A DNA stretch of 43,764 bases from Streptomyces sp. B93 (GTDB taxonomy: Bacteria; Actinomycetota; Actinomycetes; Streptomycetales; Streptomycetaceae). This document shows positions 20,947-29,492 of this stretch, in pieces. The position numbers were made by a program, and so were the translations under genes. The stretch's first letter is position 1, and each line of letters opens with the position of its first letter. The DNA lies in the NCBI RefSeq assembly GCF_018070565.1, contig NZ_JAGPXL010000054.1, positions 1 to 43,764 on the forward strand, given 5' to 3'. Below the pieces are notes generated by a model, which was not told the origin of the DNA, did no database searches, and saw only the letters and a list, made by a program, of their open reading frames with translations.

Positions 20947-23328
20947 GTGACGACACCCGGGTCCCTCCAAGCAGGGTCCATCGAAGGCAGGATCGCCGAG
21001 GAACTCGGCGTACGGGAGCGGCAGGTCAAGGCGGCCGTGGAGCTGCTGGACGGCGGTTCGACGGTGCCCTTCATCGCCCGCTACCGCAAGGAAGCGACCG
21101 AGATGCTCGACGACGCGCAGCTGCGCACGCTCGAGGAGCGGCTGCGCTATCTGCGGGAGCTGGAGGAGCGGCGGACCGCGATCCTGGAGTCGGTGCGCGA
21201 GCAGGGCAAGCTCACCGAGGAACTGGAAGCCCGTATCCGGGCCGCCGAGACCAAGGCGCGCCTGGAGGACATTTACCTGCCGTTCAAGCCCAAGCGGCGC
21301 ACCAAGGCGCAGATCGCCCGGGAGGCGGGCCTGGAGCCGCTGGCCGAAGGGCTGCTCACGGACCCGACCGTGGAGCCCCTGGCCGCGGCCGCCGCGTTCG
21401 TGGACGCCGACAAGGGCGTGGCCGATCCGCAGGCCGCCCTCGACGGGGCGCGGGCGATCCTCACCGAGCGGTTCGGTGAGGACGCCGACCTGATCGGTGA
21501 GCTGCGCGAGCGGATGTGGACGCGCGGGCGGCTGGCCGCCAAGGTGCGCGAGGGCAAGGAGGAGGCGGGCGCGAAGTTCGCCGACTACTTCGACTTCGCC
21601 GAGCCGTTCACCGCGCTCCCCTCGCACCGGATCCTCGCGATGCTGCGCGGCGAGAAGGAAGAGGTCCTCGATCTCGTCCTGGAGCCGGAGGAGCCGACCG
21701 AGGGCCCCTCGTCGTTCGAGGGGACGATCGCCCACCGCTTCGGCATCGCCGACCGGGGCCGCCCCGCCGACAAGTGGCTGCTGGACACCGTCCGCTGGGC
21801 GTGGCGCACCCGGGTGCTGGTCCACCTCGGCATCGACCTCAGGCTGCGGCTGCGCACGGCCGCGGAGGACGAGGCGGTGAAGGTGTTCGCGGCGAACCTG
21901 CGGGACCTGCTGCTGGCCGCCCCGGCGGGCACCCGCGCGACGCTCGGCCTCGACCCCGGTTTCCGTACGGGGGTGAAGGTGGCCGTCGTCGACGCCACCG
22001 GCAAGGTCGTCGCCACCGACACGATCTACCCGCACGTCCCGCAGAACCGCTGGGACGAGGCGATCGCCAAGCTGGCCCGGCTGGCGAAGGAGCACGCGGT
22101 CGAACTGGTCGCCATCGGCAACGGCACGGCGTCCCGCGAGACCGACAAGCTCGCCGCCGAGCTGATCACCAAGCACCCCGAGCTGAAGCTCACCAAGGTG
22201 ATGGTGTCCGAGGCGGGCGCCTCGGTGTACTCCGCCTCCGCCTTCGCCTCCCAGGAGCTGCCCGGCCTGGACGTGTCGCTGCGCGGCGCGGTGTCCATCG
22301 CGCGGCGGCTCCAGGACCCGCTGGCCGAGCTGGTGAAGATCGACCCCAAGTCGATCGGCGTCGGCCAGTACCAGCACGACCTGTCCGAGGTGAAGCTGTC
22401 GCGCTCGCTGGACGCGGTGGTGGAGGACTGTGTGAACGGCGTCGGTGTCGACGTCAACACCGCCTCCGCGCCGCTGCTCGCGCGGGTGTCCGGGATCTCC
22501 TCCGGGCTCGCCGAGAACATCGTGGCGCACCGGGACACCAACGGGCCGTTCCGGTCCCGCTCGGAGCTGAAGAAGGTGGCACGGCTGGGTCCGAAGGCGT
22601 ACGAGCAGTGCGCGGGCTTCCTGCGCATCCGCGACGGCGTCGACCCGCTGGACGCCTCCAGCGTCCACCCCGAGGCCTACCCGGTGGTGCGGCGGATGGT
22701 GAAGACCGCCGGTCAGGAGGTCGCCGGACTGATCGGCAACACCGGTGTGCTGCGCTCGCTCCGGCCGCAGGACTTCGTGGACGAGACGTTCGGTCTGCCG
22801 ACGGTCACCGACATCCTCAAGGAGCTGGAGAAGCCGGGCCGTGACCCGCGGCCCGCGTTCAAGACGGCGGTGTTCAAGGAGGGCGTCGAGAAGATCTCGG
22901 ACCTCGCCTCCGGGATGGTCCTGGAGGGCGTCGTGACGAACGTCGCCGCGTTCGGGGCCTTCGTCGACGTCGGTGTCCACCAGGACGGTCTGGTGCATGT
23001 CTCCGCGATGTCGAGGACGTTCGTGAAGGACCCGCGTGACGTGGTCAAGCCCGGCGACATCGTCAAGGTGAAGGTCCTCGACGTCGACATCCCGCGCAAG
23101 CGGATCTCGCTGACGCTGCGGCTGGACGACGAGGCCGCCCCGCAGGGCCAGCAGTCCGGCGGCTCGGGCGGGCGCCAGCAGCGCGGCGGACGTCCGCCGC
23201 AGCAGCGGCAGGGCCGTGGCGGGGGCGGCGGTGGTGGCGGCCGTCAGGCTCCGGCTCCCGCCAACAGCGCCATGGCGGACGCGTTGCGCCGGGCGGGTCT
23301 GGTCGACCCGAAGAACGGCCGCCGCTGA
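20947..23328 (+). CDS. tex: Tex-family RNA-binding transcription accessory protein
   Basis: This ~793-residue protein contains, in order, the Tex N-terminal helical region (VRERQVKAAVELLDGGSTVPFIARYRKE), a YqgF/RNase H-like domain around LGLDPGFRTGVKVAVVDATGK (about 335-355), helix-hairpin-helix repeats (NTASAPLLARVSGIS, FRSRSELKKVARLG), and an S1 RNA-binding domain (about 655-725, GMVLEGVVTNVAAFGAFVDVG to ISLTLRL). It ends in a ~60-residue Q/R/G-rich disordered tail. Tex binds nucleic acid and affects transcription. I chose the GTG at 20947. An earlier in-frame GTG at 20887 adds 20 residues, but a CACAAT element lies between the two. Confidence 0.93.
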   Translation: MTTPGSLQAGSIEGRIAEELGVRERQVKAAVELLDGGSTVPFIARYRKEATEMLDDAQLRTLEERLRYLRELEERRTAILESVREQGKLTEELEARIRAAETKARLEDIYLPFKPKRRTKAQIAREAGLEPLAEGLLTDPTVEPLAAAAAFVDADKGVADPQAALDGARAILTERFGEDADLIGELRERMWTRGRLAAKVREGKEEAGAKFADYFDFAEPFTALPSHRILAMLRGEKEEVLDLVLEPEEPTEGPSSFEGTIAHRFGIADRGRPADKWLLDTVRWAWRTRVLVHLGIDLRLRLRTAAEDEAVKVFAANLRDLLLAAPAGTRATLGLDPGFRTGVKVAVVDATGKVVATDTIYPHVPQNRWDEAIAKLARLAKEHAVELVAIGNGTASRETDKLAAELITKHPELKLTKVMVSEAGASVYSASAFASQELPGLDVSLRGAVSIARRLQDPLAELVKIDPKSIGVGQYQHDLSEVKLSRSLDAVVEDCVNGVGVDVNTASAPLLARVSGISSGLAENIVAHRDTNGPFRSRSELKKVARLGPKAYEQCAGFLRIRDGVDPLDASSVHPEAYPVVRRMVKTAGQEVAGLIGNTGVLRSLRPQDFVDETFGLPTVTDILKELEKPGRDPRPAFKTAVFKEGVEKISDLASGMVLEGVVTNVAAFGAFVDVGVHQDGLVHVSAMSRTFVKDPRDVVKPGDIVKVKVLDVDIPRKRISLTLRLDDEAAPQGQQSGGSGGRQQRGGRPPQQRQGRGGGGGGGGRQAPAPANSAMADALRRAGLVDPKNGRR

Positions 23329-23434
23329 CGCAGACCGGGGCGGCGGTTGCGCCGGATGCAGCAGCAGCGGCGGCCGGGGCGCGCGAGGACGGACGAAGCT
23401 GGACGCCCGTCCACGTCCCGCTCACGGAGAGCCG

Positions 23435-24625
23435 ATGCACATCCGTACCGCAGCCGCCCGCCGTCGTGTCCCGCCGGGCCCCCTGGGGGTGATCGCGCTG
23501 GTGGCGGTCTGTCTCGCGCCCCTCACCCCGGCCGCCGCAGCACCGCCCGGACCGCCCGCCGACACCGCTCCCGACCTGCGGGCCAAGCTCGAGGCGCTGG
23601 TCCGGGCGCCCGGCGGCCCGCCCGGGGTCATCGCCGTACTGCGCGACGGCGACCACACCGAGGTGGTCCGCGCGGGCGTCGCGGAGCTGGGCACCGACCG
23701 GGCGCCGCAGACCCACGACCACATGCGGATCGCCAGCGCGGCGAAGGCGTTCAGCGGCGCGGTCGCGCTCTCCCTGGTCAACATGGGCGACCTGCGCCTG
23801 GACGACACCATCGGCTCCCGGCTGCCCCGGCTGCCGCGCGCCTGGCACGCGGTGACGCTGCGCCAGCTGCTGCACCACACCAGCGGGCTGCCGGACTACA
23901 CCCAGAGTCCCGAGTTCGCCGAGATCGTGCGGGCCGACCCCCGGCACCGCTTCGACTCCCGCCGCCTGCTCGACTTCGTCGCCGGGGAACCGCTGGCCTT
24001 CCGGCCCGGCAGCCGCTACCAGTACTCCAACTCCGACAACATCGCCGTGGCGCTGATGGCGGAGGCGGTCACCCGCACCCCGTACGAACGGCTGCTGGAC
24101 GAGCTGGTCTACCGGCACCTGGGGCTGCGCGGGACCAGTCTGCCGCAGGGCTACCGGATGCCGGAGCCGTATCTGCACGGCTACGACGTCAGCCCGCCCG
24201 AGCCGCCCGAGGACGTCAGTGAGGCGCTGAGCATGTCGGGGGTGTGGGCGTCCGGCGGCATCGTCTCCACGCCCGGCGACCTGACCCGCTTCATCCGCGG
24301 CTACGCCGGGGGCGCGCTCTACGACGACCGGGTCGTGCGGGAGCAGCGCCGCTGGGTGGACGGCGCGTCCCAGCCCGCCGGGCCGGGCCGCAACTCCGTC
24401 GGCCTCGGCATCTTCCGCTACGCCACCCGGTGCGGCACGGTGCTGGGGCACACCGGGAACATGCCCGGCTACACCCAGCTGATGGCGGCGACTCCGGACG
24501 GGCGCCGGTCCCTGACCTTCTCCTCCACCACTCAGATCAACGAGACCCTCAAGCCCGAGCTGCTGCGGGAGATGCGCGCCGTGCAGGAGGACTTCGTCTG
24601 CGCCCTGCTGCGCGGGAAGGGCTAG
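23435..24625 (+). CDS. Secreted serine hydrolase, beta-lactamase/DD-peptidase fold
   Basis: This 396-residue exported protein has a signal peptide (ARRRVPPGPLGVIALVAVCL, then APLTPAAAA with likely cleavage near residue 37). The catalytic SxxK is IASAAKAF (about 103-110), YSN is in YQYSNSDN (about 202), and the third box is GHTGNMPG. LLHHTSGLPDY is typical of class C beta-lactamase-like D,D-carboxypeptidases and esterases. The substrate is uncertain. ATG 23435 has GGAGA 5 bases upstream. A longer in-frame reading overlaps tex and is rejected. Its TAG stop shares CTAG with the converging ABC-F gene. Confidence 0.88.
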   Translation: MHIRTAAARRRVPPGPLGVIALVAVCLAPLTPAAAAPPGPPADTAPDLRAKLEALVRAPGGPPGVIAVLRDGDHTEVVRAGVAELGTDRAPQTHDHMRIASAAKAFSGAVALSLVNMGDLRLDDTIGSRLPRLPRAWHAVTLRQLLHHTSGLPDYTQSPEFAEIVRADPRHRFDSRRLLDFVAGEPLAFRPGSRYQYSNSDNIAVALMAEAVTRTPYERLLDELVYRHLGLRGTSLPQGYRMPEPYLHGYDVSPPEPPEDVSEALSMSGVWASGGIVSTPGDLTRFIRGYAGGALYDDRVVREQRRWVDGASQPAGPGRNSVGLGIFRYATRCGTVLGHTGNMPGYTQLMAATPDGRRSLTFSSTTQINETLKPELLREMRAVQEDFVCALLRGKG

Positions 24626-26262
24626 CGCTCGGTCACCTTGCCGTCCGCGACCTCCAGGCGGCGGGTGACGTGGACGGCGTCCAGCATGCGGCGGTCATGG
24701 GTGACCAGGAGCAGGGTGCCGGTGTAGGCGTCGAGCGCCGACTCCAGTTGCTCGATGGCGGGCAGGTCGAGGTGGTTGGTCGGCTCGTCGAGGACGAGCA
24801 GGTTGACGCCGCGTCCCTGGAGGAGGGCGAGCGCGGCGCGGGTGCGCTCGCCCGGGGAGAGGGTGGCGGCGGGGCGCAGGACGTGGTCCGCCTTCAGGCC
24901 GAACTTGGCCAGCAGGGTGCGGATCTCGGCCGGTTCGGTGTCCGGGACGGCCGCGTGGAAGGCGTCGAGCAGCTGCTCCGGGCCGTGGAACAGCTTGCGT
25001 GCCTGGTCGACCTCGCCCAGCCGCACGCCGGAGCCGAGCGCGGCGTGCCCCGCGTCCAGCGGGATGCGGCCGAGCAGGGCGCCCAGCAGGGTGGACTTGC
25101 CCGCGCCGTTGGCGCCGGTCACCGCGACCCGGTCGGCCCAGTCGATCTGGAGGGAGACCGGGCCGAGGACGAAGCCGCCGCGGTGGACCTCGGCGTCGCG
25201 CAGGGTCGCCACGACAGCGCCCGAGCGCGGGGCGGAGGCGATCTCCATGCGCAGCTCCCACTCCTTGCGCGGCTCGTCGACGACCTCGAGGCGTTCGATC
25301 ATGCGCTGGGTCTGCCGGGCCTTCGCGGCCTGCTTCTCGCTGGCCTCGCTGCGGAACTTGCGGCCGATCTTGTCGTTGTCGGAGCCCGCCTTGCGCCGGG
25401 CGTTCTTGACGCCCTTGTCCATCCAGGCCCGCTGGGTCTGCGCCCGCTCCTGGAGGGCGGCCTTCTTGTCGGCGTACTCCTCGTAGTCCTCGCGGGCGTG
25501 CCTGCGGGCGACCTCGCGCTCCTCCAGATAGGCGGTGTAGCCGCCGCCGTAGAGGTTGATCCGCTGCTGGGCGAGGTCGAGTTCGAGGACCTTGGTGACG
25601 GTGCGGGTGAGGAACTCGCGGTCGTGGCTGACGACGACGGTGCCCGCGCGCAGGCCGGTGACGAAGCGCTCCAGGCGTTCCAGGCCGTCGAGGTCGAGGT
25701 CGTTGGTGGGCTCGTCGAGCAGGAAGACGTCGTAGCGGGAGAGCAGCAGGGAGGCGAGTGAGGCGCGGGCGGCCTGGCCGCCGGAGAGGGAGGTCATCGG
25801 CTGGTCGAGGCCGACGGCGAGCCCAAGGGAGTCGGCGGTCTCCTCGGCGCGCTCGTCGAGGTCGGCGCCACCGAGGCCGAGCCAGCGCTCCAGGCTCGTC
25901 GCGTACGCGTCGTCGGCGCCCGGTGCCCCGTCGACCAGGGCCTGGGTGGCCTCGTCCATGGCCCGCTGGGCGGCGGTGACGCCGGTACGGCGGCCGAGGA
26001 ACGCCCGTACGGTCTCGCCGGGCCGCCGCTCCGGCTCCTGCGGGAGGTGGCCGACGGTGGCGGTCGGCGGGGAGAGCCGCAGCTCGCCCTCTTCGGGCGC
26101 GGACAGTCCGGCGAGCATGCGCAGCAGCGTGGACTTGCCCGCGCCGTTGGCGCCGACCAGCCCGACCACGTCGCCGGGCGCGACGACGAGGTCGAGGCCG
26201 GAGAAGAGGGAGCGGTCACCGTGACCGGCGGCGAGATTCTTGGCGACGAGGGTGGCAGTCAT
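24622..26262 (-). CDS. ABC-F family ATPase
   Basis: This 546-residue soluble protein has two ABC domains and no membrane segments. Walker A motifs are VGANGAGKSTLLRM (about 36-49) and TGANGAGKSTLLGA. Signatures are SLSGGQAARASLAS and TLSPGERTRAALAL. Walker B/EPTN motifs are LLDEPTNDLDLDG and VLDEPTNHLDL. The linker between domains is long, charged and coiled (KKAALQERAQTQRAWMDKG...), the region that reaches the ribosomal tRNA sites. ABC-F proteins act on the ribosome, in resistance or translation. Which one cannot be decided here. A TAGAAT element just upstream suggests a near-leaderless transcript. Confidence 0.9.
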   Translation of the reverse strand: MTATLVAKNLAAGHGDRSLFSGLDLVVAPGDVVGLVGANGAGKSTLLRMLAGLSAPEEGELRLSPPTATVGHLPQEPERRPGETVRAFLGRRTGVTAAQRAMDEATQALVDGAPGADDAYATSLERWLGLGGADLDERAEETADSLGLAVGLDQPMTSLSGGQAARASLASLLLSRYDVFLLDEPTNDLDLDGLERLERFVTGLRAGTVVVSHDREFLTRTVTKVLELDLAQQRINLYGGGYTAYLEEREVARRHAREDYEEYADKKAALQERAQTQRAWMDKGVKNARRKAGSDNDKIGRKFRSEASEKQAAKARQTQRMIERLEVVDEPRKEWELRMEIASAPRSGAVVATLRDAEVHRGGFVLGPVSLQIDWADRVAVTGANGAGKSTLLGALLGRIPLDAGHAALGSGVRLGEVDQARKLFHGPEQLLDAFHAAVPDTEPAEIRTLLAKFGLKADHVLRPAATLSPGERTRAALALLQGRGVNLLVLDEPTNHLDLPAIEQLESALDAYTGTLLLVTHDRRMLDAVHVTRRLEVADGKVTER

Positions 26263-26272
26263 CAGGCGGGGA

Positions 26273-26278
26273 ATTCTA
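26273..26278 (-). promoter_or_regulatory. -10 element TAGAAT for the ABC-F gene
   Basis: TAGAAT on the minus strand lies 10 bases before the ATG at 26262, predicting a transcript leader of only a few bases. No ribosome site is visible. The -35 candidate 17 bases upstream, TGAGGA, is poor. Confidence 0.45.
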
Positions 26279-26298
26279 GTGGGCGCTGATGGCGGTCC

Positions 26299-27339
26299 TC
26301 AGTGGGCCACCGCCGTCACCAGCACGCTGCCCGTCGTCCGCGCGACCACGTACGACTGTCCCTTGACGGCCTTCGCGTCCAGCGGGAGACGGTGGTGGCC
26401 CGGTTCGAGGACGTCGTCGAGGAGTTCGTGGGTGTGGGTGCGGTAGAGGCGGTCGAGGCGGTACGCGGTCAGGCGGACCCGGCACGGCGAGGTGACCTCG
26501 ATGTCCGCCGCGCCGTCGGTGACGGACAGGGCGGTGAGGCGGCGCCGCTCGCGCGGGCCGCGGTCGAGGGCGTGTTCGATCTGGGCGACCAGCAGCGGCA
26601 CGATCGGGGCGAGACCGTCGACGTAGGCCACCTCGACCCCGGCCCGTTCGAAGGCGCGGCGTACGGCGGTACGTTCCTGCTCGCCGATGGCGCGGCCGAA
26701 GGCGACGGCGCCGTAGCCGCGCAGTTCGTCGGCGGGGACGTGCTCGGCGTCGCGGGTGAAGTCGGCGCCGATGCCGATGGTGCGCAGGGCGGCGGCGAGC
26801 CTGGCGAGGACGGCGACGCGGGCGCCGATCAGCAGGACGCGGCGGCGGGGCGCGGGGCCCTGGTCGGCCACGGCGTCCGGGCGGTCGAGCAGCGCGCCGA
26901 GCGCCGACCGGTAGGCGCCGCCCTCGAAGCGGAACGGCCCTATGCCGTGGTAGCCGTTGAGCCGGAGGTCGACCTCGTCCTCGGTCTGCCAGGCGAAGTC
27001 CCGCCAGACGTAGTCGTCGTTGATCCGCTCGATGACGGCGGTGACCGCGCCGCACGCCAGGTCGGCGCACTCGGGACAGCCGTAGATGACGTAGCGGCCG
27101 CCGGGCAGCGGGGCGTCGGCCTCCAGCAGCAGGCCCCGGACCTGGGCGGTGAAGATCGCGGGCGGGACGTCGGAGGCGAGCGGGGAGACGGCGTCCAGGT
27201 CGGAGAGCCGGTGCAGCAGCGGGCGTCCGTCGACGATGAAGTCCACGAAGTCCCGGTGGACCTGGTAGCCGCCGTCCGCGAGGACGGCACCGGCCCGCAT
27301 CGCCGGGGCCAGGCCGAAGTTCGCGTACGCGGCAGACAT
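26299..27339 (-). CDS. Unrecognised 346-residue cytoplasmic protein with CPEC cysteine motif
   Basis: I do not recognise this family. Visible parts are an N-terminal MSAAYANFGLAPAMRAGAVL, a cysteine cluster YGCPECADLACGAV (about 85-98), WQTEDEVDLRLNGYHGIGPF, then an alpha/beta segment RRVLLIGARVAVLARLAAAL (about 168-187) that resembles a nucleotide-binding strand-turn-helix. The C-terminal ~90 residues are beta-rich (PGHHRLPLDAKAVKGQ). There is no signal peptide and no membrane helix. ATG 27339 is supported by GGGGA upstream. It is divergent from the DAAO-like gene by 66 bases, and a role in an oxidation or modification pathway shared with it is only a guess. Confidence 0.7.
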   Translation of the reverse strand: MSAAYANFGLAPAMRAGAVLADGGYQVHRDFVDFIVDGRPLLHRLSDLDAVSPLASDVPPAIFTAQVRGLLLEADAPLPGGRYVIYGCPECADLACGAVTAVIERINDDYVWRDFAWQTEDEVDLRLNGYHGIGPFRFEGGAYRSALGALLDRPDAVADQGPAPRRRVLLIGARVAVLARLAAALRTIGIGADFTRDAEHVPADELRGYGAVAFGRAIGEQERTAVRRAFERAGVEVAYVDGLAPIVPLLVAQIEHALDRGPRERRRLTALSVTDGAADIEVTSPCRVRLTAYRLDRLYRTHTHELLDDVLEPGHHRLPLDAKAVKGQSYVVARTTGSVLVTAVAH

Positions 27340-27393
27340 GCTGTGAGTATCCCCGGGGCGGGGGCGCCCTGAGCGCGGCATGACACATTCCGC

Positions 27394-27399
27394 TACGGT
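27394..27399 (+). promoter_or_regulatory. -10-like element for a leaderless oxidase transcript
   Basis: TACGGT ends 6 bases before the GTG at 27406 and no ribosome site is present, which fits a leaderless mRNA. Confidence 0.35.
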
Positions 27400-27405
27400 C
27401 CCGGC

Positions 27406-28365
27406 GTGCAGAGTGACACGAGGGACGACGTGGTCGTCGTGGGTGGCGGGGTCATCGGGCTGACGACCGCGGTGGTGCTGGCGGAGCGCGGGCGCCGGGT
27501 GCGGCTGTGGACGCGGGACCCGGTCGAGCGGACCACCTCGGCGGTTGCCGGGGCGCTGTGGTGGCCGTACCGGATCCAGCCGGTGGCGCGGGCGCGGGCC
27601 TGGGCGCTGCGCTCGCTGGACGTGTACACGGCGCTGGCCGAGCGGCCCGCCTCGACCGGCGTACGGATGGTCGAAGGGGTACTGGGCGAGACCGGGCTGG
27701 ACGAGGTCGGCGGCTGGGCGACGGCCCGGCTGCCGGGGCTACGGGCCGCGACGGCCGGGGAGTACACCGGGGCGGGGCTGTGGGCGCGGCTCCCGCTCAT
27801 CGACATGTCGACCCATCTGCCCTGGCTGCGGGACCGGTTGCTGGCGGCGGGCGGCACCGTGGAGCACCGTACGGTGTCCGCGCTCGCCGACGTGGCGGCG
27901 CCGGTGGTGGTCAACTGCACGGGCCTGGGCGCCCGTGCGCTCGTCCCGGACGAGACGGTGCGTCCGGTGCGCGGGCAGCTCGTGGTGGTGACCGACCCCG
28001 GCATCCGCACCTGGCTCGTCTCCACGGACGCCTCCGGCGCGATGGCGTACCTGTTCCCGCAGCCGGGCCGGCTGATCCTCGGCGGTACGGCGGAGGAGGA
28101 CGTCTGGTCGCAGGCGCCCGACCCCGCCGTCGCGGAGGCGATCGTACGGCGCTGCGCCGCCCTGCGCCCGGAGATCGCCGGGGCCCGGGTGCTGGAGCAC
28201 CGGGTGGGCCTGCGCCCGGCCCGGGAGTCGGTACGCCTGGAACGGGAGTACCTGCCCGACGGGCGCCCGCTCGTCCACAACTACGGCCACGGGGGCGCCG
28301 GGATCACCGTGGCGTGGGGGTGCGCGGAGGAGGCGGCGGGGTTGGTGGGGAGCGGGGCGGGATAG
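27406..28365 (+). CDS. D-amino-acid-oxidase family FAD-dependent oxidoreductase
   Basis: This 319-residue flavoprotein has an N-terminal FAD motif DVVVVGGGVIGLTTAVVLAERG (about 8-29; core GGGVIG) and a C-terminal DAAO signature VHNYGHGGAGITVAWGCA (about 295-312). The TTSAVAGALWWPY segment, with AGALWWPY contacting FAD, matches DAAO. The enzyme is expected to oxidise D-amino acids to keto acids, ammonia and hydrogen peroxide. The length is slightly short of the eukaryotic enzyme because peroxisomal features are missing, as in other actinobacterial forms. Substrate preference cannot be read. Confidence 0.9.
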   Translation: MQSDTRDDVVVVGGGVIGLTTAVVLAERGRRVRLWTRDPVERTTSAVAGALWWPYRIQPVARARAWALRSLDVYTALAERPASTGVRMVEGVLGETGLDEVGGWATARLPGLRAATAGEYTGAGLWARLPLIDMSTHLPWLRDRLLAAGGTVEHRTVSALADVAAPVVVNCTGLGARALVPDETVRPVRGQLVVVTDPGIRTWLVSTDASGAMAYLFPQPGRLILGGTAEEDVWSQAPDPAVAEAIVRRCAALRPEIAGARVLEHRVGLRPARESVRLEREYLPDGRPLVHNYGHGGAGITVAWGCAEEAAGLVGSGAG

Positions 28366-28395
28366 CCGGTCCGTCGGCATCCCGGCCGGTCCGGG

Positions 28396-28890
28396 TCAGC
28401 GGATGTTGTCCGTCGAGGGGGCGGTGGGCGACGTGGGGGCGATCGGTTCGCCGACCAGGCGTCCGGCGAGTTCCGAGGCCAGCTCGGAGACGTACACCCG
28501 CAGTTCCGCCTCGGCGGCGGCGCGCTCGGACTCGATGCGGGCGGCGGCCTGCGCGAGCATGCCGTCCCGTTCGCGTACGCCGTCGGCGCGGGCGGCGGCG
28601 ATCAGGGCGGCGCCCTCGCGCTCGGCGCGGTGCCGGATGCGGGCCGCCTCGTGGCGGGCCTCGGCGAGCACGGCGCGCGCCTCGTCCCGTTTCTCCTCGG
28701 CCCGGGCCCGCACCTCCTCGGCCCGGTCGGCGGCCCCCTGTGTCATCTCCTCCCGCTGCTCCAGCACGGCACGCGCCCGCCGCAGCAGCCGCACCAGCGC
28801 CAGATAGCAGAGACCGAACAGCACCAGCCCGACCACCAGGTCCGGGATGAACGGGTTCAACGGCCCGATCCGCACGGGGAGCAACTCCAT
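28396..28890 (-). CDS. Stand-alone F0 subunit b-like membrane-anchored coiled-coil protein
   Basis: This 164-residue protein has a single N-terminal membrane helix (PDLVVGLVLFGLCYLALV, about 16-33) followed by a ~110-residue highly charged, alanine-rich coiled coil (EEVRARAEEKRDEARAVLAE...). This is the architecture of ATP synthase subunit b. No other ATP synthase genes are near. It may be a paralogue used as a membrane-tethered scaffold, or a DivIVA-like helical protein. It ends with a flexible P/T-rich tail. Subunit identity is by architecture only. Confidence 0.7.
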   Translation of the reverse strand: MELLPVRIGPLNPFIPDLVVGLVLFGLCYLALVRLLRRARAVLEQREEMTQGAADRAEEVRARAEEKRDEARAVLAEARHEAARIRHRAEREGAALIAAARADGVRERDGMLAQAAARIESERAAAEAELRVYVSELASELAGRLVGEPIAPTSPTAPSTDNIR

Positions 28891-28939
28891 GCCGCTCCCC
28901 TACCCGCTGGCCCTCCCCCGGCATCCCAGATGCCCCCGT

Positions 28940-29419
28940 TCAGTCCCCGTGGTCGTACACGGTCACGGATGTGCCGCGCGCGACCAGCCGCTCGACGACC
29001 AGGGGTTCGACACGGGACCACTTGCCGCCCGCCAGACCGCACCCGATGCGCGGCATGTGCACCGACGCGTCGAGCGCGGCGGCGTGCCCGGCCAGATGCC
29101 CCAGCGCGGTACCGATGGCCTCGTAGCGCACGGGGGCGCCCTTGCTGCCCGTGCGGATGCCGCGCTGCCCGATCATGTTGGCCACCCAGACGTACGGCTC
29201 CACCCGCACGACCTGCACCGCCCCCAGGGCGAAGTCGTTGGCGGCGCGGCCACGGTGCCAGGCGCGGTAGGCGGCCTCCGGCTGGGGCCAGCGGCGGGAC
29301 AGGGCGACGACGAAGCCCTTGCCCCAGCCGCCGATGTCGTTGCAGACATGGGCGATGATCCTGGCGCCCTTCACCGAGGGTGCCGTCGCGTCGCCCCGGA
29401 GGTAGGTGATCCCCGTCAT
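28940..29419 (-). CDS. Macrodomain (ADP-ribose binding) protein
   Basis: This 159-residue single macrodomain has an N-terminal TYLRGDATAPSVKGARIIAHVCN, then NDIGGWGKGFVVALS, which carries the glycine loop that grips the distal ribose, and PRIGCGLAGGKWSRVEPLV, the second phosphate loop. It resembles the Poa1p/ADP-ribose-1''-phosphatase and TARG-like groups rather than MacroD. Likely activities are removal of ADP-ribose from nucleic acid or protein, or Appr-1''-p processing. No toxin partner is visible next to it. Confidence 0.85.
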   Translation of the reverse strand: MTGITYLRGDATAPSVKGARIIAHVCNDIGGWGKGFVVALSRRWPQPEAAYRAWHRGRAANDFALGAVQVVRVEPYVWVANMIGQRGIRTGSKGAPVRYEAIGTALGHLAGHAAALDASVHMPRIGCGLAGGKWSRVEPLVVERLVARGTSVTVYDHGD

Positions 29420-29492
29420 GGCACCACCGTAGGCGGCCCCACTGACAACGGACGGGTTTCACAGTTCTGGTGAGACAGCGATACTGCTTCAC

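Noticed and set aside
20896..22998. 700-codon minus-strand frame opposite tex
   Set aside because: Tex is unmistakable on the plus strand and the opposite frame is a shadow.
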